Assembly (NCBI RefSeq): GCF_934561205.1
Contig: NZ_CAKTFU010000004.1
Span: 130,512-194,511 of the forward strand
Reading direction: 5' to 3'
Length of the DNA stretch: 64,000 nt
From: an uncultured Gemmiger sp.
Lineage (GTDB): Bacteria; Bacillota; Clostridia; Oscillospirales; Ruminococcaceae
This document shows, in pieces, positions 1-9,093 of the stretch. The position numbers and the translations under genes were made by a program. Every line of letters starts with the position of its first letter. Positions within the stretch are counted from its first letter, which is position 1. The notes beneath the pieces are model-generated. The model was not told the DNA's origin. It did not search any database and saw nothing but the letters and a program-made list of their open reading frames with translations.

Positions 1-2364
1 GTCGCCATCTGCGAGCAGATGGAGGACCCGTCGCAGGCAAAGGGGCTGGTCAAGCGGGATATCATCCGCGTGGTGACCCCCGGCACCGTCATTGAAAGCA
101 GTATGCTGTCCGAGGACAAGAACAACTACCTGTGCAGCGTGTACTGCAAGCGCACCCGCGGGCGCTGGCGCGCGGGTATCTGCTTTGCCGATATCTCCAC
201 GGGCGAGGCCTACGCCACCGAGCTGAATGCCGAAAAAATCGGCGCTGCCATCATCACCGAGCTGTGCCGCTATATGCCCAGCGAGATTTTGATCTGCACC
301 CCGATGCTGGACTTCAAGGACGTGACCGCCTATGTCAAGCAGCATACAAACGCCCTTGTGGAGCTGCGCGAAGATGCCTGCTATAAAGAAAGCGTCATGC
401 AGGCCACGATGGCGGATCAGTTCGGCGAAAACTGGCGCGAAACGCTGCACTACGAAGCCGACGCCTTGGTGCCGTATGCCGTGGCGGCGATGATCAACTA
501 TCTGCACGAAACGCAGAAGCACGGCGTGGAGCGTATCCGCACGGTGCAAAACTACGCCGATGCGCAGTATATGCGGCTGTCGCCGGTGACCCGCGCCAAC
601 TTGGAATTGACCGAAACCATGCGCGGGCGCGAGAAAAAGGGAACGCTGCTGTGGGTGCTGGACAAGACCGAAACCTCCATGGGCAAGCGTCTGCTGCGCT
701 CCTGGATCGAGCAGCCGCTGGTGGATGCGGAAGCCATCAACCGCCGCCTTGGCGCGGTGCAGGCACTGTACACCTCCACCATGGCGCGCGCTGAGCTGAA
801 GGAAGCGCTGAACCATGTCTTTGACATCGAGCGTCTGACCACCCGCATCCTGTACGGCTCCGCCACCCCGCGCGAGGTCAAGGCACTGGGCGACACCTGC
901 GCGATGCTGCCGCAGGTCAAGGCACAGGCGGCAGGCTGCGGCGCACCGCTGCTGAGCGCCTTGGCAGAGCAGATCGACCCGCTGGAGGATATCCTGCAAA
1001 GCATCACGACCGCCATTGTCGACGACCCGCCCGCCAGCCTCAAGGACGGCGGCGCGATCCGCGCGGGCTACAATGCCGAGGTGGATGAGCTGCGGGACAT
1101 CATGCACGGCGGCAAGGGGTATCTTTCCAACCTGGAAGCGCGCTACCGCGAGGAAACCGGCATCCCGAAGCTGAAAATCGGCTTTAATAAGGTGTTCGGC
1201 TATTATATTGAGGTCAGCCGTTCCTATGCGGATTCCGTTCCCGACAGCTTTACCCGCAAGCAGACGCTGACCACCGGCGAGCGCTACATTACCCCCGAAC
1301 TGAAGGAACTGGAAAATAAAATTCTCGGCGCCAACGAACGGCTGCTGGCGCTGGAGCATCAGCTGTTTGCTGATCTGCTCAACCAGATTTCCGCACAGAT
1401 CGTGCGCATCCAGCGCACGGCATCGGCGGTTGCCCAGCTGGACGTGCTGGCAGGCTTTGCCGAGGCGGCCTTGCAGAACAACTATGTTTTGCCGACGGTC
1501 GACACGGGCGACGTCTTTGAAATCAAGGAGGGCCGCCACCCGGTCATTGAAAAGATGCTCAAAAACGGGCTTTTCGTACCCAACGACACCCTGCTGGACG
1601 AGGACGAAAACCGTATGCTGCTCATCACCGGACCCAATATGGCGGGCAAATCGACCTATATGCGGCAAAACGCCCTGATTGCCCTGATGGCGCAGATCGG
1701 CAGCTTTGTGCCGGCCGCCAGCGCCCACATCGGCGTGGTGGATGCCATCTTTACCCGCGTGGGTGCCTCGGACGATTTAGCGGCGGGGCAGTCCACCTTT
1801 ATGGTCGAGATGACCGAGGTGGCAGAGATTCTGCGCAGCGCGGGCAAGAGCAGCCTTGTCATTTTGGACGAGATCGGGCGCGGTACTTCGACCTTTGACG
1901 GCATGAGTATCGCCCGCGCCGTGGTAGAGTATATCTGCGAGAACATCGGCTGCAAGACCCTGTTTGCCACCCATTACCATGAGCTGACAAGCATGGATCA
2001 AGACCTGCACGGCGTCAAGAACTACAACATCGCCGTCAAAAAGCGCGGCGAGGACATTACTTTTTTGCGCCGTATCGTGGCAGGCCCCGCCGACGACAGC
2101 TACGGCATTGAGGTCGCCAAGCTGGCCGGTTTGCCCGGCAGTGTGACCCGCCGTGCCCACGCCGTGCTGCGCCAGCTGGAGGCTTCTGCCCCCGGGCGTG
2201 ACAACGTCATGCAGCTGGATTTTGAAACGGTGGAGGCCTATAACAACCCCAGCGTGCCCAGTGAGGTCGTGGACAAGCTCCACAGCGTGGACATTGAAAC
2301 GCTGACCCCGCTGGAAGCGCTGAACTTCCTGTATGAATTAAAAACCGTATTGGACAAAGACTAA
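1..2364 (+). CDS. mutS: DNA mismatch repair ATPase MutS (5'-truncated by window edge)
   Basis: MutS recognises base mismatches and small loops and recruits MutL. The reading frame is open from base 1, before the first ATG at base 19, so the true start and roughly the first 90 residues lie outside the window. The C-terminal ABC-type ATPase is intact: Walker A GPNMAGKST, Walker B region LVILDEIGRGTSTFDG, and FATHYHEL. The middle core and clamp regions are continuous. mutL follows 15 bases downstream, so the two are very likely co-transcribed. The assignment is certain; only the N-terminus is missing. Confidence 0.98.
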   Translation, partial: VAICEQMEDPSQAKGLVKRDIIRVVTPGTVIESSMLSEDKNNYLCSVYCKRTRGRWRAGICFADISTGEAYATELNAEKIGAAIITELCRYMPSEILICTPMLDFKDVTAYVKQHTNALVELREDACYKESVMQATMADQFGENWRETLHYEADALVPYAVAAMINYLHETQKHGVERIRTVQNYADAQYMRLSPVTRANLELTETMRGREKKGTLLWVLDKTETSMGKRLLRSWIEQPLVDAEAINRRLGAVQALYTSTMARAELKEALNHVFDIERLTTRILYGSATPREVKALGDTCAMLPQVKAQAAGCGAPLLSALAEQIDPLEDILQSITTAIVDDPPASLKDGGAIRAGYNAEVDELRDIMHGGKGYLSNLEARYREETGIPKLKIGFNKVFGYYIEVSRSYADSVPDSFTRKQTLTTGERYITPELKELENKILGANERLLALEHQLFADLLNQISAQIVRIQRTASAVAQLDVLAGFAEAALQNNYVLPTVDTGDVFEIKEGRHPVIEKMLKNGLFVPNDTLLDEDENRMLLITGPNMAGKSTYMRQNALIALMAQIGSFVPAASAHIGVVDAIFTRVGASDDLAAGQSTFMVEMTEVAEILRSAGKSSLVILDEIGRGTSTFDGMSIARAVVEYICENIGCKTLFATHYHELTSMDQDLHGVKNYNIAVKKRGEDITFLRRIVAGPADDSYGIEVAKLAGLPGSVTRRAHAVLRQLEASAPGRDNVMQLDFETVEAYNNPSVPSEVVDKLHSVDIETLTPLEALNFLYELKTVLDKD

Positions 2365-2379
2365 AGGCAGGTGAACATC

Positions 2380-4407
2380 ATGGCGGAAATTCGTGTGCTG
2401 GATAAGCATACCGCAGAGCTGATCGCTGCGGGCGAGGTCGTAGAGCGCCCGGCTTCGGTGGCAAAGGAATTGCTGGAAAACTCCATCGATGCAGGGGCAA
2501 CGCAGATCAGCCTTGCGATAGAACGCGGCGGCATACGCCAGCTGCAGATCGTGGATAACGGTAGCGGCATCGAGCCGCAGTACATCGACAAGGCGTTTAT
2601 CCGCCATGCCACCAGCAAAATTGCTACGGCAGACGATCTGGGGCATATCCACACGCTGGGCTTTCGCGGCGAGGCATTGGCCTCCATTGCAAGCGTGGCG
2701 CGTGTGGAGGTCGTGACCCGCACCGAAAACGACGAGTTTGCCTGTGTTTACCGCATTGCGGGCGGGGAAGAACAGGGGATAGAGCCGGGCGCGCGCGCCG
2801 TGGGTACGACCATCACGGTCAATGACCTGTTTTACAACACCCCTGCCCGCATGAAGTTCCTAAAAAAGGACGCCAGCGAGGGTACCTTTGTATCCGAGAC
2901 CGTGCTGCACGCGGCGCTTTCCCACCCGGAAATCAGCTTCCGCTTTACCAAGGACGGCAAGCAGCAGTTTATCACCCCCGGTGACGGCAGCCTGCGCAGT
3001 GCCGTGTACGCGGTGCTGGGGCGGGAATTTGCCCGCGATCTGCTGGATGTGGACGGCGGGGACGAGCTGTACCATGTGACGGGGCTTGTCACGCCGCCGC
3101 GTGCCTGCCGTGCCAGCCGCGGCGCACAGCACTTTTTCGTGAACGGACGCTATGTCAAAAACCGCACGATGATGGCGGCGCTCGAAAACGCCTACAAGGG
3201 TACCGTTATGCAGGGCAAATTCCCCGGCGGTGTGCTGATGCTTACGATGCCCGCCGATTTGGTGGACGTCAACGTGCATCCTGCCAAGACGGAAATTCGC
3301 TTTGCGAGGGAGAGCGACGTGTTCGACGCGGTATATCGTGCCGTGCGCAGCGCCTTGGCAACGCCGGGCAGCGGCGAGTGCCGCTTTGAGATGGGGCACA
3401 CCGCACCTGAGGAACCTAAGGCGGCGGCACCGTCCCCGATATCTGCAGCACCTGCCCGGACGGCGCGGCCCGTGCCCCCGCCGAAAACGGACGGGTTCAA
3501 GACGGTATCTGCCGCTGAGTACCGCGCCATGGCCGGGCTGGTCAGGGATATCCCGGCGCGTAAGCTGCCGGACACGGCCGCAGCGCTGACGGTCGAAAGC
3601 GAAAAGCCGACCTATCAGGTGGAAGCCCGCCCTGTCACGCCCCTGGCACCGCTGGCATCGATGACAGGGGAGGAGTCGGTGCTGGATATCCTGCCCGATA
3701 TCCCCGAAACGGAGAAAACGTCCGCCCCGCAGCAGCCTGCCCCGGCGGAAATTGTGCCGCAGCCGGAACCCGAGCAGACCGCGCTGAGCGCCCTGCCGCA
3801 GGCAGAGCAGACAACGCTGACCCCGCCCCCGGCAAGCGAGGAACTGCGCCTTGTAGGCGAGGTGTTTAAGACCTACATCATTACCGAACGCGGCAGCGAG
3901 CTGTGCCTGATCGACAAGCATGCCGCGCACGAGCGCATCCTGTTTGAAAAGCTCGCCAAGGACTACGGCAATGTGGCGGCGCAGATGCTGCTGGTGCCCG
4001 TGCAGGTCAACCTGACGGCGGCCGAAAAGCTGGCGGTTTTGCAGAACACCGAGCTTTTGGCAGATGCAGGTGTTGAGGTCGAGGATTTCGGCGGTGCCAC
4101 CGTGGTGGTGCGCGCCGTGCCCGCGGACGTGGCGGTCGACGATGTTGAGGATATGCTTACCGAACTGGCGGCCCATTTGGCCGAGGGCGGGCGCGATGCC
4201 CTGCGCGAAAAGACCGAGTGGGTGCTTCATTCCATCGCCTGCCGCGCCGCCATCAAGGCGGGCGACCGCACCGGCAGCGCCGAAATGCTGGCGCTGGCAC
4301 AGAAAATTATGGACGGAACGGTGCCGCCGTTCTGCCCCCACGGCCGCCCCTGCGTGTTGAAATTGACCCGGAAGGAGCTGGAAAAGCAGTTTGGCAGACT
4401 TGTGTAA
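2380..4407 (+). CDS. mutL: DNA mismatch repair protein MutL
   Basis: MutL is the ATP-driven matchmaker of mismatch repair. The N-terminal GHKL ATPase is clear (ELLENSIDAGA, DNGSGI, GFRGEAL). A proline-rich linker spans roughly residues 335-480, followed by a C-terminal dimerisation domain. That domain carries DKHAAHERILFE, the nicking-endonuclease motif of MutL in bacteria without Dam-directed repair, and a late CPHGRP. I chose the ATG at 2380, with an AGGCAGGTG ribosome site, over an in-frame GTG at 2371. Length is about 675 residues, slightly long because of the linker. It overlaps the start chosen for miaA. Confidence 0.97.
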   Translation: MAEIRVLDKHTAELIAAGEVVERPASVAKELLENSIDAGATQISLAIERGGIRQLQIVDNGSGIEPQYIDKAFIRHATSKIATADDLGHIHTLGFRGEALASIASVARVEVVTRTENDEFACVYRIAGGEEQGIEPGARAVGTTITVNDLFYNTPARMKFLKKDASEGTFVSETVLHAALSHPEISFRFTKDGKQQFITPGDGSLRSAVYAVLGREFARDLLDVDGGDELYHVTGLVTPPRACRASRGAQHFFVNGRYVKNRTMMAALENAYKGTVMQGKFPGGVLMLTMPADLVDVNVHPAKTEIRFARESDVFDAVYRAVRSALATPGSGECRFEMGHTAPEEPKAAAPSPISAAPARTARPVPPPKTDGFKTVSAAEYRAMAGLVRDIPARKLPDTAAALTVESEKPTYQVEARPVTPLAPLASMTGEESVLDILPDIPETEKTSAPQQPAPAEIVPQPEPEQTALSALPQAEQTTLTPPPASEELRLVGEVFKTYIITERGSELCLIDKHAAHERILFEKLAKDYGNVAAQMLLVPVQVNLTAAEKLAVLQNTELLADAGVEVEDFGGATVVVRAVPADVAVDDVEDMLTELAAHLAEGGRDALREKTEWVLHSIACRAAIKAGDRTGSAEMLALAQKIMDGTVPPFCPHGRPCVLKLTRKELEKQFGRLV

Positions 4408-5335
4408 TTTGCCCCGTATGGTAGCCATCGGCGGACCGACCGCCACAGGCAAGACGGCCTTGTCGGTTGCCTTGGCAAAGGAATTCGGCGGCGAGGTCGT
4501 CAACGCCGACTCCATGCAGATCTACCAAGGGCTGGACGTCGGCACCGCCAAGCCCACCGCCGAGGAACGGCAGGGCATACCCCACCATCTCATGGACTTT
4601 CTGCCGCCCGAAGCACCGTACAGCGTAGCAGATTTTACCGCCGCCGCGGCGCCGCTGATCGAACAACTGAACCGTGCGGGCAAGCTGCCCATTGTAACGG
4701 GCGGTACGGGATTGTACGTTACCAGCCTTATCAAGGGTACGTCCTTTGCGCCCGAAAAAACCGACCCTGCCATCCGCGCGCGGCTGCAAGCCGAGGCCGA
4801 GGAGCAGGGAAGTGACGCCCTGTATGCGCGTCTGCAGCAGATTGACCCTGCCTACGCCGAAAAGCTGCACCCCAACAACCTGCCCCGTGTTATCCGTGCG
4901 CTGGAATTGTATGAGGCCACCGGCCGCCGCATGAGCGAGCAGCAGCGTGCGGCATTGGCCGCAGAACCGCCGTACCGTGCGCTGTGCATCTGCCTGACCT
5001 GCCGCGACCGCGCGGAGCTATACCGCCGCATCGACCGCCGTGTGGACAGTATGCTGCAAAACGGCGTGCTGGAGGAGGCAAAGCTCGTCTACGATAACCG
5101 CGAAACCTACCGCACGGCGGCACAGGCCATCGGCTACAAGGAATTTTTCCCGTATTTTGCGGGGGAAATGTCCCTGAACGATTGTGCAAACCGCCTGAAA
5201 CAGGCAACCCGCAACTATGCAAAACGCCAATTGACCTGGTTCAAACACCAGGCTGACGGTGTGTGGCTGTATGTGGACGAGGAACCGCCCCTGCCGCGCG
5301 CCGCAGAGCTGGTGCGGGAATTTCTGCAAAGATAA
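4391..5335 (+). CDS. miaA: tRNA dimethylallyltransferase MiaA
   Basis: MiaA adds a dimethylallyl group to A37 of tRNAs that read codons starting with U. The sequence shows the P-loop GGPTATGKTALS near the N-terminus, then NADSMQIYQGLDVGTAKPT and GGTGLYVTSL, all family hallmarks. The start is uncertain. TTG at 4391 has AAGGAG 13 bases upstream and overlaps mutL by 17 bases; ATG at 4418 has no clear ribosome site but would start just before the P-loop. The mutSL-miaA order is common in Firmicutes. Confidence 0.95.
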   Translation: MADLCNLPRMVAIGGPTATGKTALSVALAKEFGGEVVNADSMQIYQGLDVGTAKPTAEERQGIPHHLMDFLPPEAPYSVADFTAAAAPLIEQLNRAGKLPIVTGGTGLYVTSLIKGTSFAPEKTDPAIRARLQAEAEEQGSDALYARLQQIDPAYAEKLHPNNLPRVIRALELYEATGRRMSEQQRAALAAEPPYRALCICLTCRDRAELYRRIDRRVDSMLQNGVLEEAKLVYDNRETYRTAAQAIGYKEFFPYFAGEMSLNDCANRLKQATRNYAKRQLTWFKHQADGVWLYVDEEPPLPRAAELVREFLQR

Positions 5336-5368
5336 ATAAGGGCGCTGCCGCCCGTGAAAGGAGTGTCT

Positions 5369-6595
5369 ATGCCCCAAAACAAAAGTATTCCCAGAAAGAC
5401 GCTGCAAATTGTGGGCATGGTGCTTCTGGCTGTTGTTACGCTGTATATTGCCGTGCAGTTCTATGTGATCTTCAATCAGTCCTACAAAACCGAGATGGCA
5501 ATTCGCTATACCATGTCGGACAGCGTTTCCCTGCAGGGCGTTGTCTATTTTGATGCCGTAAAGGTGCAGGGCAGCGGGGATTTGGGCTACCTTGTGTCGG
5601 ACGGGGAGCGCGTGACAAACGGCACCGTTGTGGCCGAGTGTTACACCGAAAGTTCTCAGGGGCTTCTGCGCGAGAGGCTGGATCGTCTGCACCGCACCAT
5701 CAACCTGTTGACCAAGTCCCAGAATTCCACAGGCAGTGATTTGTCGGTGCTGACCAACCAGACGCATCAGGCCCTTTACAACCTGCTGGATAAGCTGGAC
5801 ACGGCGCAGTACAGCGGCATCACCGATGCCGAGGATGAGTTCCTGCAGGCGCAGAACCGTCTGCAGGTCAGTACGGGCCAGGTCAGCGGCTTTGACAATA
5901 CCATCGAGGCATTGCAGGAGGAATACAACGAGATCAAGGCAAAGCTCGATACTCTGCAAACGGTAAAGGCCACCACCAACGGTTACTTTACAGGCACGGA
6001 CGCTATGCCCACGGTGGCCGTGGACGGAAAAACGCTGGAACAGGCCGATGCCGCTGCCCTGCAGGAAATTCTGGCAAACGGGCTGCCTGCCGCCGACACT
6101 GCCGACTGCGCAGGGCAGATCGCCACGGGTTTCGGCTGGCTGTTCTATACCGTATGCGATGCCGAGACTGCGGCCCGGTTTGAAAACGTCGGCACGGTGG
6201 GCATCAGTATTCCGGGCAAGCAGAACACCCCGCTGAGCGCCACCGTCAGGGAATTGACCCTGGATAAAGAGACCGGCCTGGCCAAGCTCGTTCTGGAATG
6301 TCAGACCGTGAACGTCGACATTCTGGCGCTGGGCATAGAAACAGCCCGCATTGACCTGAAAACCTATGAGGGCATCCGTCTGGACAAAGCCGCCATGCAT
6401 ATCGTGGAGGGTAACCGCGGCGTCTATGTAAAATACGGCAACCTGCAGAAGTTCTTGAAAATCACCATCTTGTATGAGGATGAAAATTATATCCTGATCC
6501 CGGCGGACGGAAAGCTGGGCACCGACAACGAGGTGCGCCTGTATGATGAGATCATCGTGCAGGGCAAAAACCTGCAGGACGGAAAGCTGATTTGA
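5369..6595 (+). CDS. HlyD-like membrane-anchored adaptor protein
   Basis: This 408-residue protein has one N-terminal membrane segment (about residues 14-40), a barrel-sandwich-like stretch with GYLVSDGERVTNGTVVAE, a helical hairpin (about 95-205) and a C-terminal beta-rich part, the plan of HlyD/RND adaptor proteins. The ATG at 5369 follows AAAGGAG. In Clostridia such a protein is often encoded just upstream of sepF, which is the case here. No partner transporter lies nearby, so a cell-envelope or division-linked role is inference from position only. Confidence 0.75.
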   Translation: MPQNKSIPRKTLQIVGMVLLAVVTLYIAVQFYVIFNQSYKTEMAIRYTMSDSVSLQGVVYFDAVKVQGSGDLGYLVSDGERVTNGTVVAECYTESSQGLLRERLDRLHRTINLLTKSQNSTGSDLSVLTNQTHQALYNLLDKLDTAQYSGITDAEDEFLQAQNRLQVSTGQVSGFDNTIEALQEEYNEIKAKLDTLQTVKATTNGYFTGTDAMPTVAVDGKTLEQADAAALQEILANGLPAADTADCAGQIATGFGWLFYTVCDAETAARFENVGTVGISIPGKQNTPLSATVRELTLDKETGLAKLVLECQTVNVDILALGIETARIDLKTYEGIRLDKAAMHIVEGNRGVYVKYGNLQKFLKITILYEDENYILIPADGKLGTDNEVRLYDEIIVQGKNLQDGKLI

Positions 6596-6601
6596 TTTAT
6601 A

Positions 6602-6633
6602 CAGCAAAAAGCACGTCTTTCGCTGGTTTTTTG
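6602..6633 (+). terminator. Weak terminator-like hairpin after the HlyD-like gene
   Basis: CAGC (6602-6605) pairs with GCTG (6622-6625), with an added AAA/TTT block and one mismatch, followed by a run of T. It is weaker than the other terminators in this window. Confidence 0.35.
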
Positions 6634-6644
6634 CCGTGTCTCTC

Positions 6645-6673
6645 TTGACATTCTTGCAAAAAAAGCAGATAAT
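6645..6673 (+). promoter_or_regulatory. SigA-type promoter for sepF
   Basis: TTGACA at 6645-6650 and GATAAT at 6668-6673 are separated by 17 bases. This matches the housekeeping consensus closely and lies about 75 bases before the sepF start. Confidence 0.7.
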
Positions 6674-6748
6674 ATTTAATGTATATTGCTGTAATTCTGC
6701 GCGGCTGCCGAAAGGCTGTGCCGCGTAGCCCCAAAGGAGAAACCCACT

Positions 6749-7198
6749 ATGTCTATGTTCGACAATTTGAGAAGTAAGCTTGGCATTGACTCGGAAGCCG
6801 ATTCTTATGTAGATGATACCGAGGACGAGATCTTCCCCGGCGGACAGGGCGCTGCCGCAGCGGAATATGACCAGCGGGAGGCAAAGCAGCACAGCAACAA
6901 GGTGGTCAACATCAACGCTACCACCCAGCTGCAGGTCGTACTGGTCAAGCCGGAGCGCTTTGAGGATGCTTCTACCATTGCCGATCAGCTCAACGCAAAA
7001 CACACGGTCGTGCTGAACCTGGAATCCACCAGCAAGGAAGTGTCCCGCCGTCTGATCGACTTTCTGTCCGGTGTGGCGTATGCCAACAACGGTCAAATCA
7101 AGCGTGTGGCTACCAGCACCTTCATCATTACCCCTTATAACGTGGATCTGATGGGGGATCTGATCGACGAGCTGGAGAACAATGGTGTATTCTTCTGA
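6749..7198 (+). CDS. sepF: Cell division protein SepF
   Basis: SepF tethers FtsZ to the membrane and bundles its filaments. The 149-residue protein has an N-terminal amphipathic segment (MSMFDNLRSKLG), an acidic linker, and the conserved C-terminal SepF core ending in VATSTFIITPYNVDL. The ATG follows AAAGGAG at a normal distance. It has its own promoter and overlaps ylmH by 17 bases, as in the classical ylmE-H/divIVA cluster. Confidence 0.95.
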   Translation: MSMFDNLRSKLGIDSEADSYVDDTEDEIFPGGQGAAAAEYDQREAKQHSNKVVNINATTQLQVVLVKPERFEDASTIADQLNAKHTVVLNLESTSKEVSRRLIDFLSGVAYANNGQIKRVATSTFIITPYNVDLMGDLIDELENNGVFF

Positions 7199-7985
7199 TC
7201 CGCAGACAGCGGTGCGCGGGTTTATCCCGCCGCAAAATGACGACGAACGCCGCCTGATGCGCCGCATTGAGGAGCTTTGCCGCATTGCGCAGGAACGGGA
7301 GATCCCCCGCTATACGGGGTTTCTTTCCGACCGTGAGCAGGTTCTGGCAAGCGCCGCCTGCCGCCGCGCGGGATGTACCTGCACCCGCTTTTGGGGCGGC
7401 TTTGCGGATGCCGAGCGCAGGGTTCTGTGCATAGAACCGCCTGATTCCTGGCAGGAGGAACCGCTGGCAGTGTTGAAATTCACCGCCTGCGGCGATGCCG
7501 CCCCGACGCATCGGGATTACCTCGGTGCGGTTTTGGGCTTGGGGCTGGATCGCGCCTGCCTGGGGGATCTTTTGCAGGACCCCGAAAAGCCGACGGTGTT
7601 TTACGCCATCGTCCTGCAGGACAAGGCGAAATTCATCGCCGCCGAGCTGACCGGTGCCGGGCGCGCCACGGTGAGAACCGAACTGTGCGATGCCCTGCCG
7701 CCCGATTTAAGCGCGGGCGTTGTGCGTGAACTGCACGAGGCTACCGTGCCGTCCCTGCGGGCAGATGCCGTATTGGCCGCCATGATGCACACCTCGCGCA
7801 CCAAGGCAGCCGAGTACATTGCCGCAGGGCGGGTCGAAATCAACCACCTGCCGCTGCGCGCCGCCCATGAGACTGCCTACACAGGGGATATCTTCACCGT
7901 GCGCGGCGCGGGCCGCTTTCGGCTGCAGGCTATCGGCGGAAAAAGCCGCAAGGACCGTCAATTTATTACCTATTTCCAATACTGA
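7182..7985 (+). CDS. ylmH: YlmH-like S4-domain RNA-binding protein
   Basis: This 267-residue protein matches the YlmH family, found between sepF and divIVA across Firmicutes. An S4 RNA-binding fold lies near the C-terminus (about residues 185-250), with SRTKAAEYIAAGRVEINH as its signature. Known relatives bind ribosomes and have been linked to rescue of stalled 50S-nascent chain complexes; that role is inferred here from family. The ATG at 7182 lies inside the end of sepF, so translational coupling is likely. Confidence 0.88.
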   Translation: MVYSSDPQTAVRGFIPPQNDDERRLMRRIEELCRIAQEREIPRYTGFLSDREQVLASAACRRAGCTCTRFWGGFADAERRVLCIEPPDSWQEEPLAVLKFTACGDAAPTHRDYLGAVLGLGLDRACLGDLLQDPEKPTVFYAIVLQDKAKFIAAELTGAGRATVRTELCDALPPDLSAGVVRELHEATVPSLRADAVLAAMMHTSRTKAAEYIAAGRVEINHLPLRAAHETAYTGDIFTVRGAGRFRLQAIGGKSRKDRQFITYFQY

Positions 7986-8041
7986 TGCACCCGCGCCAAG
8001 GCGGGTAAATTTAGGGCTGCGCCCGTAAACAGGAGGAAATT

Positions 8042-8989
8042 ATGATCACTTCTGAGGATGTCCGCCGCGTCATGTTTGACAAGTGTATGCGCGGCTACCG
8101 CTGCGAGGATGTGGACGACTATCTGAAGCAGGTAGCGGAGAGTATGGATGCGTTGTCGGCGCAAAACGAGGAGCTGCAAAAAAAGCTGCTGGTGCTGGCT
8201 CAGCGTATTGACCAGTACCGCGCCGAGGAGGATACCCTGCGCACTACGATGATCAACGCACAGCGTTTGGGTGAAAACGTGATACGGGAGGCCAAGCAGA
8301 AGGCGGCGGAGATCCTGCGCGAGGCGAACATCAAGGCCGAGGATCGCGAGCAGCGCGCCAAGGACGATGTCGAGCTGGCGCGTCAGGAGGTCGTCACCTT
8401 AAAAAGCGAGGCGGACAGTTTCAAGCGCGGCTTGATGGATATGTACCGCAAGCATATCAACCTCATCAGCAAGCTGCCGGATTACAGCCCCGCTGCGCAG
8501 GAAACCCCGGCGCCCGCCCCCGTTGAGGCACAGCCGGAGCCGGCCGTTGCGCCGGTGCCTGCTGCCGAACCCGCCCCGGAGCCTGTCTACACGGCTCCGG
8601 CAGAGCCGGAACCGCAGACTCAACCGCAGCCCGTGCCCCAGCCGGAGGTCGCACCCGAACCTGAGCCGCAGCCGGCCCCGGTATATTATGAGCCGGTCGA
8701 ATCGGCGGAGCCTGCCCCCGCCGACGGCGAGAAGGCAGACACGGTGGAGTTTGCCATTGACAGCCACCTGAAGGATCCGACGGAGGATATGCAAGATAAC
8801 CGCTTCCAGGCGGTATCGGGCTTGTACGACGAGGAAGACCCTCAGCCCGCCGCCCCTGCGCGCAAACCCCGCAAATCCGCGCCGCGCCGCGCGCCGCGTA
8901 AGACCCGCAGCGCGCCCGCTACCCAGCCGCAGGGGGAATTGAACTCCCCGGCATTTGACAATTTTGAAGGCGTTGATTTTGACAGCTGA
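8042..8989 (+). CDS. divIVA: DivIVA-type cell division/polarity protein
   Basis: The first 140 or so residues hold the DivIVA membrane-binding head (MITSEDVRRVMFDKCMRGY) and a long coiled coil. A low-complexity tail rich in Pro, Glu and Ala (about 150-235) and a basic stretch follow. The tail makes it longer (315 residues) than Bacillus DivIVA. The start is marked by AGGAGG eight bases upstream. DivIVA binds curved membrane at poles and septa; its place behind sepF and ylmH supports a division role. Confidence 0.93.
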   Translation: MITSEDVRRVMFDKCMRGYRCEDVDDYLKQVAESMDALSAQNEELQKKLLVLAQRIDQYRAEEDTLRTTMINAQRLGENVIREAKQKAAEILREANIKAEDREQRAKDDVELARQEVVTLKSEADSFKRGLMDMYRKHINLISKLPDYSPAAQETPAPAPVEAQPEPAVAPVPAAEPAPEPVYTAPAEPEPQTQPQPVPQPEVAPEPEPQPAPVYYEPVESAEPAPADGEKADTVEFAIDSHLKDPTEDMQDNRFQAVSGLYDEEDPQPAAPARKPRKSAPRRAPRKTRSAPATQPQGELNSPAFDNFEGVDFDS

Positions 8990-9093
8990 CCCAGGGTCGG
9001 CTGGCAAGATAAACATATATAAAGAACCCCGCCCGTCTCGGCCCAGGCCCCGCGGTGCGAACCCAAACTTACAATAGAGGAGAGTTGGAAACT

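Noticed and set aside
2860..4515. A 551-codon minus-strand frame opposite mutL
   Set aside because: Composition is an Arg/His/Gly-rich shadow of mutL with no family features.
5018..7285. A 755-codon minus-strand frame opposite miaA, the HlyD-like gene and sepF
   Set aside because: It spans several well-supported genes and an intergenic promoter, and has no domain.
8979..9020. A possible ileS promoter or T-box leader
   Set aside because: TTGACA is present at the end of divIVA, but no -10 box lies at the right distance, and the leader is too short for a T-box.
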